A stretch of 64,000 nucleotides of DNA from Ligula intestinalis (Eukaryota > Platyhelminthes > Cestoda > Diphyllobothriidea > Diphyllobothriidae). How positions within the stretch are numbered: the first letter of the stretch is position 1; each line of letters starts with the position of its first letter. Of this stretch, positions 12,217 through 24,299 are shown one piece after another. The notes below the pieces were generated by a model. The model was not told the DNA's origin and made no database searches. It saw only the letters and a program-made list of their open reading frames with translations. The translations under genes and the position numbers were made by a program. The stretch covers positions 16,047,450 to 16,111,449 of the forward strand of contig JAYGXS010000001.1 of the NCBI GenBank assembly GCA_036362985.1. Direction: 5' to 3'.

Positions 12217-12779
12217 CAGTAATTGCCGGTTATTAAGCCCACGGTTAATAGGCCCAGCCGCGTATTAAGCCCAAATCAGCTTGGGACGGAATTTTAAATC
12301 GCGAAATCCGCCGGCTAATAAACCCAGTCGCCGGCTACAAAGCCCAGTTTGCCAACAGGATAGGGTGAGATTCTCACCTCTCTGCGTGCGCAACTGGTTA
12401 CATAATTTTGGTCAGTATTACGCAAAACAACGCTGTTTACAGGCATCAGATTTCACAAAATTCGACGATTTCTGGTGCCTGGAGAAGGACATCAAAGAGC
12501 ACTTGCGAGTGAAGTTTCCCCCAAAACGACTGACACTAGACCGCTTTTTTAAACGTGCCGCAAATCATTTTTTATTTTTAATGTTGCGTAAAATACAGAC
12601 AAAAGCATTCTTTTCTTGTACATAACCAAGCTCTACACATAATACAGCACGTATGTAACGTATAGTGCCTATCCTGCGTTTGCTAATCAAAAACTAGGAC
12701 TCTCTGGTTAGTGCGCCCGCCGCTTATTAAGCCCAATTTGGTCTAGGGCCGAAGCGAGCTTAATAACCGGCGACTACTG
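12217..12779. mobile_element. Non-autonomous pogo/Tc1-mariner-like DNA transposon
   Basis: About 563 bp flanked by TA on each side (12215-12216 and 12780-12781). The terminal inverted repeats are about 24 bp with three mismatches. Both begin CAGTA and contain GCCGGTTATTAAGC. CAGT termini with a TA target duplication are typical of the Tc1/mariner-pogo group. Just inside the left end a TTATTAAGCCCA/CTAATAAACCCAG-type motif recurs about four times, and again near 12720. A 114-codon frame at 12281-12625 has no transposase motifs that I can identify, so it is probably a remnant or chance frame. Confidence 0.75.
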
Positions 12780-12829
12780 TATCACGAAAAAGTTTAACTT
12801 CAAGAACAGTACACATGACAAATGTAGGG

Positions 12830-14605
12830 CTAACATAAGCTACATGTGCGAGCCAGACGCAAACTATCGCTACTGACACAATGTTCATAATATGTATCAC
12901 AGTTCCTCAGCAAACGAGTATCCATTTTGCGTTTAAATGTCTCAGTAGGTTTTGAAAGGACCACCTCGTCAGGGAGCCCGTTTCATGCTCCAATGACCCT
13001 CTGTGATAAGGCGCTCCGTCGAACGTCTATATGGGCCGACTTCCTCTGCAGTTTACAGGGATGGCGCCGCAGATGGGCCATCCGAGCCAAGTCGAAGAAG
13101 TCGTAAAATTCAAGGGCGCACTCACGGCCGCTGATAATTCGGTAGATTTGAATGAGGTTGCTGTGTAGTTGCCTGTAATTGCAAAGAGACAAATCTAATT
13201 CAGCCAATCTGTCTTCGTAAGACAGATGACCAAGATTCTCGATCATCTTCGTAGTCCTCGCCTGCACTCGTTCCAGGCGCAGATGATCCTTTTTGAACCA
13301 CGGACGCCAGGCCTGGACGGCATAGTCCACGTGATGCCGAACAAATGCTCCATTGGTTCATCTGAACAGTTCCCTAGCCATCTGAAAAAATCCTCGTCTG
13401 AGCCCAAATAACACCTGTGTCACGCGTTTACCTGCCTTTTTACACTGTTAAGATGGTTTAAGCGAGGAGGTTTTTAGAATACCGAGGTCCTTCTGTTCGT
13501 CAACATTTGAAGGGGGCTGTCCCTTGAGAAGGTATTGGTAGGAATCATCCTTTTCATTAGTTCTTCTAGTACGGAGCCTTAAAACACTAATGTTAAAATT
13601 CAAGAGCCATTGAGCAGACCAGTTGCAAATTTTGTTGAGACTCCCTTCGAGTGCATGGCTATCGGCGTCAGACCTAGTGGCTCTCCATGGTTCGACATCG
13701 TCAACAAACACGATGGTGCTGCAACCCAGGTCGTCGATGCAGGCTGACTAGCAAGGGCATTGGTTCTAAGAAGGAGTATTGAGGGACACCACTTAGAACA
13801 GGGGTGGGAGTTGAATTCAAGTCACCGATGCACACAGTTTGCGGTCTTCCTGTGAGGAAATCTGTGATACAGGTCAGCAGATTGCCTCTTTCTACAAGTT
13901 CCGATAGTTTATCCATTAGGCGTTTATGTGTGACGTTGTCAAACGCCTCCTTGACATCAATATAGAGGATGCCAACTTTACCATCTTCATCCACTGCGCG
14001 AGCTTATTGCTCACTCGAGAGCAATAGGCTTGAAAGACAAGAGTGGTTCTGTTTGAAGCCGTGTTGGAGCCCTGACAGTAAGTTGTTCGCCCCAGGAACT
14101 TCATTGTCGTCTGCTTAATTATCGTTTCAATCACCTTACAGCACTTGCAAGTTAGGTTGACGAGCCGATAATTATTGACCTTCGTTCAGGCCCCGCTCTT
14201 GTGTATCCGGTAAATATTTACTGTTTTCCAGTCAAATCACAGTCTTCCTAATTCAAAAAAAGAACGAAAGATATGTGCTAGGGGCTCTGAGAGTTCGCTT
14301 GCCAATTCTTTCAAGAACTTGGCCGGTATATTGTCTGGACAGGATGACTGCTTCTCTGAAGCTTTGCAGCTCGCTCTCTCTCTCTCTCTCAACTACAGAT
14401 GTAGCGCATAACAGACATTGGAGCGCTGGACCAGTGTTTACAAGAGCATTGTTGGCATTGTCAAAAGGAAGCTCAGTTTCCTTAGTGAATACCGAAGCAA
14501 ATAACCCGCTACAGTACTGGGCTTTTTCGCCATTCTCAATGACTTCCACGCCATTATCCTCCTTAAGTACTGCGACCGGATCCTTGTTTTTTAATCTACC
14601 ATTAA
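12830..14605 (-). pseudogene. CR1-like LINE reverse transcriptase, decayed
   Basis: Read on the minus strand, the RT parts appear in order but in several frames. The pre-RT segment lies near 14600-14400 (ENGEKAQYCSGLFASVFT). The fingers follow near 14120-14000. The first catalytic Asp is at 13990-13900 (YIDVKEAFDNV), then FLTGRPQTV and SGVPQ near 13800. FVDDV, the variant of the YADD box, is near 13710; KDLGIL is near 13490. The distal domain is at 13330-12990 (YAVQAWRPW, ERVQARTTKM). After SQRVIGA a TGA replaces the expected Trp; the frame then continues (NGLPDEVV, TFKRKMDTRLL) to a stop at 12830-12832. A (CT)n tract at 14375-14392 interrupts the upstream part. Clearly inactive. Confidence 0.85.
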
Positions 14606-14948
14606 TTTAGTGGAATAAAATTTTGGGGGAGACAATACAAGTTATCCGTACTACAGAACTGGTGATACAAGGGACATTTTAGAATGAGAAACGTGGCCTA
14701 TGGAAATAAATAAAATGTAAAAGGTCGTATTTGCCCTAAATATTAGTTCAATGCATTAGGGGGGCACTTGGTAGGAAGATAATTCAGATGCTTACAAATT
14801 CGACCTCTACCGACCGGTTTAGCCCCATAGAGGGAACCAGACTGCATATGTACCTTCGATGGGTGGCATGATGCTCCGACCGACTTACCGTAGGTTTTGG
14901 GGCTATTACTTTAGTGTAGCCGCATTATTTTGTTAAATTTATTTTGAT
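14606..14948. other. No gene seen
   Basis: Between the LINE and family C1. No recognised structure. Confidence 0.4.
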
Positions 14949-15248
14949 AAGGATTACTTGTATGGCCACCTAGTCAGGGCACGGGCGTAGGAACGCTTCG
15001 CCTGCCTTGCAATACATTTTGGGAAGGGTAAATGTTCCCGTGCCAAACATAAAAGAAAATTTTAACCTTAATCTTGGCCCTAGCCCTATCTAAAATCTAA
15101 GCCTTATAGGTAACACGAACCCAAACCTTAACTCTCAGTATAATCCTGACCCTAAACCAAACTCCAAACTTAAATTCAACCTCAAACATAACCCTAAACT
15201 TAACCCTAACCCTCACCTCCATCCTGTAGCCGACTCCCGAAATTGTTT

Positions 15249-15425
15249 TGTCCAGTGTCATTGTTCAAGGCCAGCTGCCTCAAGGTCACCTACTGACCTG
15301 GTCACAGAACTGATAGAAGTCGGCACCAAACGTAGCTCTGTCCGGCTTCTTTTTTCAAGGCCAACTGCCTCAAGGTCATCCAATCTAAGTCAGAGCTTTC
15401 AGACGCGCTGACCTGCAGACCCTTG
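15249..15425 (+). repeat. Local tandem duplication, ~90 bp period
   Basis: TTCAAGGCCAGCTGCCTCAA (15264) and TTCAAGGCCAACTGCCTCAA (15354) lie 90 bp apart with partly similar flanks (TGTCC.G..T.). It lies within the material inserted in C1. Confidence 0.7.
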
Positions 15426-15489
15426 ACTAACTTCCACTCCGACACAGGCACGTCGTGGCTGCTCAAGCGCCATTTTAACCCTCCCCCCA

Positions 15490-15818
15490 TTTCCACACCC
15501 TCGGCCGATGCAGCTTACACCACCAGACACGACACCTCTCGGATAATGTCACACGCGCTAATGGGAGAACACTTGAAGCTGCTCCGCAATCGTACTTAAG
15601 CGGCTGCCACCATTGTCTCATTCTCTCTGGGGTCTGGCTGGACGCAGTCAGCACTAGTCCTGGCTTCGCCAGTGGCCACTGCCACCTGGGACAGCAGTAG
15701 GGAGTGCTGTATACAATAAATCCTTCCCGCAGGTGCCTTCAGCTTTTTGTCTTCAACTTCAGATTTGATCTGATGATTGTAGCGTTCGGAGTACAACCAC
15801 TACTTAGACGCTACAATT
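15490..15818 (-). mobile_element. Family A LTR-like unit, copy A1 (candidate solo LTR)
   Basis: On the minus strand it begins TGTAGCGTCTAAGTAGTGG and soon repeats an inverted form (ACGCTACAATCATC). It then runs through GGTGGCAGTGG, GCCAGGACTAGTG, GGTGGCAGCCGCTTAAGTA and ends near GCATCGGCCGAGGG. The same order occurs on the plus strand at 55617-56007 and 56008-56330. A TG start and lack of coding fit a solo LTR, probably of a gypsy element, but the 3' CA end and target duplication were not identified. Confidence 0.6.
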
Positions 15819-15912
15819 CCAAGCCCAAATTCCCCAGAATTCGGCACAAGACCACACGCATTGTGCGCACTTCCTGTCTAGGGAGTCATACAAATCATTC
15901 TTACCAGGATGT

Positions 15913-18654
15913 CTTATGCTGCATCGATCTACCTCCTTTTTCATGGCTCTGTGCGTCAACTGAAAAGATTAAATTCATAGCCGATTTCACTCTGCTGTGA
16001 TTGCATGGGTTTCATTGTGAGGTAACGGTAAAAAGGGCGTAAGCCCGGTTTGAGGTTCCGAGGAGCAAACCACGAAATGTTTGGCACGAGGATAATTTAA
16101 TCAGGCATCAGTTAGGAAAGCTCCCAAGGGATCTACGCCGCTCGCTCGCTCTTCTCTTTCCTATCCCGTTCGAGCAGCAAGCTCGGGAAACACACGCACG
16201 CACGCACACACTCGAGGATCAAGACGCCAGCGTTCTCCCTCCCCCCCCCCTCCCTCCATCCGCTTCGCATTTCCGCCTGTCATGACTGCGTGGTTTGCAG
16301 GTGTGCGCACACACCGGAGTCTGAGTGGCCGACAGGTGCTGTTCCAAAGATGCGCACCAGTCTGATTCCACGCCCATTGCACAGGCAGCCAATCAGCGCG
16401 TCGATGTCCTCGACCGGCAAGCTGCGTGTCGCTTTGTCATCATCCTGTTCACTCATAGACGAACTGGCTAGGGTAACCACAAGATAGACACCGCGTGAGT
16501 CGATTTCCTCTTCCCCTTCTTTGCCCTGCATATCTATACCTTTTCCATTATCTGTTCACGTTGAGCTTCAACCCCACAGTCCTCGAGGCGATTTAGGTGT
16601 GGCAATGAGTGGTGTGGTAAATTTGAGCCTCCAGTATAGGAATCCGTCCTGACATAAATTGCCTGACTCGGGAAAATAAAGGGGGGTGTTTTGCCTGTCC
16701 AACACAACCAATTCTTCTCAGTGTGAAGGAGGCACACTTAATCAGGTCGCATTGAGTCTGCGAAAATAGTGTCAACTTCATATATAAGTTGTGTTACAGG
16801 TTACCGTAGGAGATATCTGAGAATTCATTTTGGTGAGACCGTCTTTGGCCTTCAAAAGGTGTGACAAGATTATGCACAACGCTCCCCACGTGCATGTTAG
16901 GTCTTCCCACGCATACTTATGTTATTTGAGAGCACTCCAATAGCAGTGAAGAATTGTGAATGCCTGCTTGCGTCCTGTATTTTTTTTTCCGGGAAAATAG
17001 CAAAATATAATGTAAATAACCTTGAAAAACATTACTGATAGAAAGTACCCTCCGGGATTCGTGTTTTGAGTTTTACACTTTACCTCATTTTATTCTCAAA
17101 GCGGAATGAAGCATATGAAAATACCGATGCACCCTATAGTGAAGAGTTATCTGAATTTATTACGTCACATAATAATTTATCAACACATTTTTAGGCTAGC
17201 TGGGTGCTATAGGCCGAAGTTCTACAGGAAAACAGCTTCTATGTTCCCGTTTTTTTTTCATGTAAGAATGAAACACTGTCGGTACAGGTATGTGTTAGGG
17301 TTAAAACGAGGGTATAAATGCAAGCGTTAGATTATATCCGTTGAGATTTTTGCAAGCAGGCTACTCAGTGTCCCCGTGCCTTGCAAAAATACGCTTATTG
17401 TGGTTCAAATCAGCAGGAAAAATATACCAAAGTTCATTTCACTCCGCTCCATTTTACATATTAAAAATGTGTGGTTTGATTCACTTCTTGTATGCAGGAG
17501 GCTGACCATTCCTTCATTTGATCCAGTCGGCTGTTTGGTTAAAAAATGAAAGTCTCACAGCTGATTGGTTCGCGCGTAAATTTGGCCTATATAATTCGTT
17601 CGACACCGCTTTCTTGTTTAACTTGCAAAGGGCCGTGCACATGCAGGGAAGGGGACTCCAGCCTGCTAAAAGTATCGTACTTTCCAACAGAAACCCGAAT
17701 CAGGTGTTATTTACTCTGCGGTTAAGCGTTTTCTCACCGAATGCACAACAAAGCACGTGTGCACCCGATACTTTCTCACACTGAGCTCAGATGTCCCACA
17801 ATCCGTACTGGTATCATAGACTTCTATGAGGTGTGTTACAGAAACACAAGGCACCAAAGGTCCCCCATCGTCAAGACGATCGCGAGCATGCTTATTTGCA
17901 TCCTGACAAGCGGCAGGCTCAAGTAGCGCACCGGGGGGGGGAGGCGGGATGGATGTGGTGACATCCGCGTAACTTTTTTATAGTTGGGTAGTCATGCGCG
18001 GAACCTGTTCCACGCTCTATTGACTGTCCCAGCCTGTTTCAGTGGTAAGACAAGAACAAAACGATTGGAGGTAGTTACTTGTTTACGCAAGTCGTTTCCG
18101 ACCTGACCATTGAGTAAACATGCAACGAACTTCAGCTAACAGGTCTGTGAGATCACATAAGTAAAGGTCACAGTAAGACAGAGCCGTTGTAGCCCGAACC
18201 TCAGTGCTGAACAGGAGAGGAGTTAGTCCGTGACCGGGCGGTGGTCCAAACCAGGAATTTCTCTTTGTTCTAATAGGTTTAAGCGATCAACTCGCTGACC
18301 TGACAGAGGCTCAGAACCAGCTTCAACCTTTATCGCATTCCACTCCCAAGCACTAATAGGGCCTCGAAGCTGTTCGACCGTCTGGCGAGGAGATTGGGAG
18401 CAGTGCCATAGGTATGTATGGCAATAATGAGGGACTCTCGTGGACGAAACGCAACCCTACTAACGCATGCTATGACTCAATGCGACCCCCTGTGCGGTCC
18501 GAAGAAAAATGGGCACGGTCACTTTAAACAACCCCCTTACAAGCATTTATACGCGAACTGTGCTACCTCATGGGTTTTGAACCAGCATCCTGAAATATGC
18601 TTCAGATTCGGAAATTTTTCTTAAGATAGTTTGCATCATTGTTTATTAAGTAGC
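15913..18654. other. No gene seen; simple repeats
   Basis: CA/CGCA-rich tract at 16190-16211 and a C homopolymer at 16239-16251. Short frames near 16160-16540 are driven by this composition. There is a G-run near 17931. No family motif recognised. Confidence 0.4.
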
Positions 18655-19352
18655 CTTATTTCATGATATTTTGGTCACAAGAGGATGCCAGCTTTTGAAC
18701 GAGCTCCTTTCCGTCAATCTGCAGGAACTAAACTCCATAAAAATAGCTATTTAGTTTAGTGTGCATTTTTCGCATTGATTGTCTATTTCCTTATAAATCA
18801 AAGCATATTTTATGCAAAATTATTATTTGTCGCAGTAAATTGGTAACAGAGTACTTTTTCTTGAAAGTGAAAACTTTCTTTGCGATTGCCGTACACTTTT
18901 AATCACAGCCTGCCGTTATAAATGCATTCGGGGTTTCCTGACTAAATGCTGTATGCATTCTGTCTACGAAAAGTCACACATTTCTCTACGCCATAAGAAA
19001 GTCGTCCCATAGGGTTATAAACACTTTGCAATGAATGTGGACTATGTTGTATACTTTACCAACAAAATTAGTAGGTGGATGTTTGGGTCAGATAATTAAT
19101 AAAACTTTTACGGTATTTAGAAATTTCATAAACAACAACGTTTTCAATAGCCGAAGATACCCGTTCTTCAAGTATCAACGTCCACGAAGAAATGCACATG
19201 AAAGACTATATTTGCGCATGTTTTCCGTAAGATAAACTTTCCCTAGGAAATATGCAAACTATTTAAGAAGTTATTGTTTCCAGAATGCTTTTTTTCACTA
19301 GCGATCAGAAGGAAGCTCGCTTTATAAGCCGACATTCTGACGTGACTGAAAT
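18655..19352. mobile_element. AT-rich fold-back element, family F copy F1
   Basis: The left end (TATTTCATGATATTTTGGTC, then GGATGCCAGCTTTTGAACGA) is an imperfect inverted copy of the right end (TCGCTTTATAAGCCGACATT, then CTGACGTGACTGAAATA). The interior shares TTGCAATGAATGTGGACTATG and related blocks with F3 and F4. No coding capacity. Confidence 0.65.
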
Positions 19353-19604
19353 AAATTGGTGTTAGACTGTACTATAATCACTATTACAACTATACTTAAG
19401 TACTTTTTTTCGAATAGAAAACGCATTTCAGCATTTCGGTTGACATTTCATGCAATAGCAAATATATGCCTAGCTAGTTCCTTTCCATTTTTCGTAAATT
19501 TCTCATTGCATCTAAAGTACGTCGCTGAATATTTTCGAGAAAAATGTCAAATATATTATCAGCTTTCTTGGGTTCTAAAAATGACTATAATATAGCTTAC
19601 AGAC

Positions 19605-19715
19605 CCGTACCTGCTACTGCTCTCTGAAGATGTCTCTAATGACGAATCCCCGACAGATCTCGAAATGTCAGGCGAATAAAAGTATTGTCCCAGAGGTCGA
19701 GTCGCCTTCTTCTCA
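19605..19715 (+). other. PLE-type terminal hairpin motif, copy 3
   Basis: TCTCTAATGACGAATC, a short loop, then GATCTCGAAATGTCAGGC, GAATAAAAGTATTGTCCCA and GAGGTCGAGTCGCC. The distal TATTGTCCCA...CGAGTCG block is identical in type to the copies at 42.1, 42.8 and 58.5 kb, so this is a relic of the same PLE family's terminus. Confidence 0.65.
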
Positions 19716-20029
19716 ATAAAATATATTAGTGGAGCGTAATGCTGAACACAAGACCAAGAATTCCGCTTAGAAATAAGGTTGTTAGAGTTTTAGTACACTT
19801 TTTTCAATGGGCAAATACCTCTTTAGTAGAGATAATGGCTCATCAAATTTTAGCCAAATTTCTGAAGTATGTTTTTAGTAGTACTAATTAACATGCAAAA
19901 TTAGCTCTGGATACTTAAATCACTTCTAAATGCTGGGTTTCGAATGACACATTTTCTGCCAGCCTACAAATAGAACACTCTGCAAAAGTGACCAAGTAGA
20001 TGTTCGATGCAATTATACTCATTTTGTAG
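19716..20029. other. AT-rich unassigned DNA
   Basis: Possibly the eroded left half of fold-back copy F2. No clear match drawn by eye. Confidence 0.35.
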
Positions 20030-20575
20030 CAAATTACGCCTTCATCAAAGTTCGTACTTGAAGAAAGGTTACCTATATTTTTTAAAATCTTTTGCAGTCA
20101 ATGAATAGCTTTAAACTGGGCCTGTTGTTACACTACATACATTTCACCTAAGGATCATCACACGTTTCTATAGGGTGCTCAAGAGGCTTCACATACTGCC
20201 TATAAAAATTTCATTGGATGTGGACCGTTTTTATAATCTTTCTAGCAGTATAATAAATGGGCAGCCATGAGGCTTCATGAATGAACATTTCACGGTCTTT
20301 AAACCCGGCATTGATCGGAAGCGTTTTTAAGACCACAAGATATGCCCTCTTCGAGTATAACGTTTAAAGACGCACGTTGCTATCAGATGAATACAATCAA
20401 ACATATTTCCGTGTATTTCCCCCTTCCCTAAACTCAAATTTTACTCCATAAAAGTATCTGAATTCAATGAAAAAAAGGAGAAGTCATTTCTTTTACCGAG
20501 TATAGTTTTTTGCAGGCAGTCGGAAAGAAATATTTTGACAAGCTGGCCTCCTGGTATGATCGAAATATCTCAGAA
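20030..20575. mobile_element. Fold-back family F, copy F2 (right half)
   Basis: It ends in the family terminus in inverted form (TTGCAGGCAGTCGGAAAGAA, then GCTGGCCTCCTGGTATGATC, GAAATATCTC). The interior has ATTGGATGTGGACCG, AATGAACATTTCACGGTC and TTTTTAAGACCACAAGATAT, matching F3 and F4. The left terminus was not found. Confidence 0.55.
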
Positions 20576-22500
20576 TTTTTCGTAAACATTTTGTGAGATA
20601 GCAAGTTTATTGCAAATATTTTCATTATGTATGATTCTTAATGATATCCTGCTGAAACTAAGATTGATCCCTTGGGAGGATTTAGAAGAGAGTGAAAAGT
20701 TCCGTATCAGTAACAGCTTCTTGTCCACAGGTATAGGTCGACATGTCAAACTGATCATAGTTAGAATATGCAAATCATATATTTATTTCGTAACTTTCAC
20801 CACATGTCTGAGGAATCTTTGGAGCTAACGAACTCTCTGTGCATTGCCGTTTTCTTCAAGTAAGAATACGTCATATTGCTGGCGTCATCCCAATTTGCAT
20901 CTGCTACAAATTCCGCATGCGTAAATGCTATGGCGGACTGGGACAAACTATTCAGTGGCTTGAAAAGATCAAGCTGCACCTTATGGGGTGTGTTAAACCC
21001 AGACACTATTACCAATACTGTCTAGTGCTGGTTTACAGGTTCTACGGCAACCGTGGCAAGCATTCTGCTAATAATTGTCGAACTGTTTAAGAACACCTGA
21101 GCTCCGATCGAAGGATCCACCTGCTACGTGGCAAACAGAGGAGCCGACCACGAACGCAAACAGCCTGGTAGAAACGCGGGGTGGAGGGGAAGGAAGAGGA
21201 AGGGAATCTAAGTGCCATGACGAGCATTTCGGCAGATCCTGTAAGCAAGAAGCCTTGAATTCAAAACAAGATCAGTGGTTCCCTACAAATGATACTCTTT
21301 TATAATGCTAAGAGGCTTGGTATATCTTGGCTCATTTCCCCTAGCCCCCCTCCCCCACTATTGTGTATGTGTGTGTTCGAACATGGTGCAGAAGTTGGCG
21401 GGACACAGGGGGAAGTTTATGGTGATGACATACGTAGTTGGCGCACGGGGTCAAGAAGCACAAACGGGACCCGGCGTTGGCTGCTTTCTCCAATGCAAAC
21501 CAGAAACACCACCTAACTTAATCTTCAGGTATATTAGACTTTGCGCGGGTACTACCGCACTTCCTACCCCCAGTAGATATCAAAGCAGGCTCAGGGAGGC
21601 CGAGACTGATAAGGTTACTTCTATTTTTACTACTACTGGCTAACAATGTAGCTGAGCCTTAGTAGTACTGGCACCTTTTATGACCCTAATTTTAGTCAGA
21701 GATGACGCTGATTTGAAATAAAACGCTGGGACTCATACCTCCTTGATCTCAACAAGGACTGCAAATCTGAATTAAGGCTACTTCGCGTAAATACATTACA
21801 GTCTGTCACGCATACTCACCCAGACAGCACCTCTAACTGTATAAAGTTCAGTACCCTGGTATTGTCAGGAAAGGGCTCTTATAAGTATTTCGAAATCGCG
21901 CTGGCTTTGGTCCCAAAGCACCGCCGAAATAAAGAAGATAAAATAGCGTTTCTACAAGACGTGGGAATGTTAAATTGTTAGTTGAGTTGCGATTGGAGTG
22001 AATGGATTTAAAAACGCGCCAAAATTGCCTTTTCATGGTTCCCAAAATTCTGTCGATATTTTCTCAGTACTCAGCTCGGTTGTCTACGCCTGAAAAAGAG
22101 GGGAATAGTAAAAAACGAACTCTCAGCTACTTAAGATCTGTTTTTAGGTAGACTGTTATCGTTTTTGACCGTATAGAACCCTATTCGTTATTAAATTTTT
22201 GATGCCAGTCAAACTACCCTACCAGATGAGAATTCAAAAAAGCAATTGAAGCTATTTTTCAGGAAAATGTTAACTAGAAAAACATAGCCGGCTTCTAGTT
22301 CAAATGATTTAAAACCACTATAAACGCAACTGCGAGTCCAATGAAGTAACTGTGTTTGCCTTTGCCCACCCGAGGGGTGAAAACTTTTGACCAAACGAAA
22401 TCTTAGCACCAAGTATGGGTTAGAAAGGTCATTGTCCGTGTTTATAGATTGCATCCTATAAATACTCAAACTAACTGTGTGGAAACTACCTGTTTCTTCT
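20576..22500. other. No gene seen
   Basis: Several frames of 70-110 codons with no recognised motifs and no shared repeat noticed. Confidence 0.35.
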
Positions 22501-22615
22501 GTTACTACTACTACTACTACTACTGCAGTAACTGTCTCTCAGGATGAGTTCCAGAGGGAATCAGAAATGTCAGGTGAATAAAGTTCTTGTTCTAGCGATC
22601 GCGCCCACTTCTTTT
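22501..22615 (+). other. (CTA)n tract and PLE-type hairpin motif, copy 4
   Basis: A (CTA) microsatellite at 22503-22524 runs into CTGTCTCTCAGGATGAGTTC, loop AGAG, GGAATCAGAAATGTCAGG, then TGAATAAAG and TTCTAGCGATCGC. The GTTCC/GGAAT hairpin is well preserved. Confidence 0.55.
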
Positions 22616-24299
22616 CTCCCTGCCTTTGATGAGATTAGCGTCAATCAGACCATCTGAGATCGACTTCAATCAACGTTATAACCTTCACTCACCCGTGGGA
22701 AGGCTTTTGAACTACTAGACTTAGTGACTGAGACGCTGAACATGGAAGGGCAGTCTTACAGGGAAACCTGGTTCGGGGGCGCCAGCGTAGCTTAACCAAC
22801 CAGACTCACTCGTATTGCTTTTCTGCCCTTGTCTAATATACCTGTCTTTTCTAATCATTTTTTTTCTAATGGCTCTTGGTCTATATTCTTTCGAAATATT
22901 AACTAAGATAAAATGGTAGGCTATAAACCCATGTGTGACGCGTTTCCCTTCTATCTAAATAAGGCTTCTGTCTATTTTACCTCCAACAGCAATCACAAAC
23001 TCCTAATCCAAGAAAACAGAGTGCTTTATCTGCCAAAGAATATGCCTGTGTCTTCTTCCATGAACTATATAGTATAGCTTCTTGCACTACTGGAAGATGT
23101 TATGCAGAAGCATGTTTTTGTAGCGTCGTGGGCGATCGATGCTTCATAAAGTGTTCATCCCAGAGAAGTAGTCGAGAACTCTTGACACAGTGCTGTCGAT
23201 ATAAAGCCATTTTTATCTGGTCCCAGAACCCTCTACGGAGAACAGGTTGCTCCAACATGGTAAAAAGACCATCTTCCCTACATAGGTTGACCAGGATGTT
23301 TTTGAAGAAAAAAGCATATAGCGTTTAGCGGTAGCAAGAAAAGATTACCACGGCCTGCATCAGCGTACGCATTTAGACAGTTTGTAAAAAAACAAGTTGC
23401 TGCAACTCGACTGAGGCAATTTTTTACATATTCCCTATATTCAATCCATAGCTGACCACTTACTGTGTGACCGGTGACATTAAAAATTCTGGATTAAGAA
23501 GTTAGTGCAGAATCAGAAAATGCGAATTGTCAAATGGGCCGAGGCATATGACTGCTGAATGCGGCTATTTGCGAAAGCACTAGGGCCATTTTTTTCTAGA
23601 AAAAAAACTATTATATTTAGCAGTAAGTAAAAGTAACATTCTGCCCTAGTCTGCATGTTTAGCGGACTGGCGGCTTTAAGGCTAGTACCTTTTACTGACT
23701 GGCATGAAAGCCTTTTCTAAGTAACTTATGGTTCGGTTGCGAAAATGGTTCGTTCCTCGTAAATGTTTGTAGAGAATTTTGCCCCAATACAGATGATGTC
23801 ACAAATATTTGAAGGATATTAGCCAGGAACTGATTAACTCACAGAATTAACTTTCGATCAAAATTGAAAGGTAAGCGTGGTCTACAATAAGCAAAGCGGG
23901 AAAAATATCAGATTTTCGAATATGCTGTTTTCATGTTAAATTGACCACACGAAATCTTTTGGCTACTTCCCCCAATCTCCTATAGAAAAAAAACGGTTCA
24001 CAAGGACTCCACTTGGGTCCGACAAGCATTTTTTAACTGCTAATAAAATCATTTTCGCTTTATCGCGAATCGCACATCCGCGTTTTGAATTATGAAGAAC
24101 TTTGCTTTCACGAAAATTCCGCAAATATTCTATGGTTAATATTAGAAGTCAGTTTATGGCAAACAATTGTTTTCACCAATCTTCATCAGACCAAACATTT
24201 GCAAGGGAAATTAACGCTGTACATAACAATTAAAGTTTGAATAGGTAGAAAAGTCAATAACTATCTAACACGGGCGCTGATTGGCTAACGTGGACTATG
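22616..24299. other. No gene seen; one weak hairpin match
   Basis: On the minus strand at about 24175-24215 there is TCTGATGAAGATTGGTGAAA, downstream of the PLE fragment at 24.3 kb. It has CTGATGA and GAAA but little stem. The rest is AT-rich without recognised structure. Confidence 0.35.

Larger units (their letters stand above)
14949..15912 (+). mobile_element. Inverted-repeat element family C, copy C1, split by an insertion
   Basis: The left end at 14949 (AAGGATTACTTGTATGGCC) and right end near 15885-15912 (CATACAAATCATTCTTACC) are inverted copies of one terminus. The left interior has GGGAAGGGTAAATGTTCCCG and then a long CCCTAACCTTAAACC-type tract ending near 15216. The right interior resumes near 15822 with AAATTCCCCAGAATTCGGCAC. 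In the intact copies these two blocks are adjacent, so about 600 bp (15220-15820) was inserted here. The insert contains the family A1 unit and a local duplication. Confidence 0.7.

Noticed and set aside
15192..15216. TTAACCCTAACCCT stretch as an interstitial telomere
   Set aside because: The same degenerate tract lies inside all family C copies, so it belongs to that element and not to a chromosome end.
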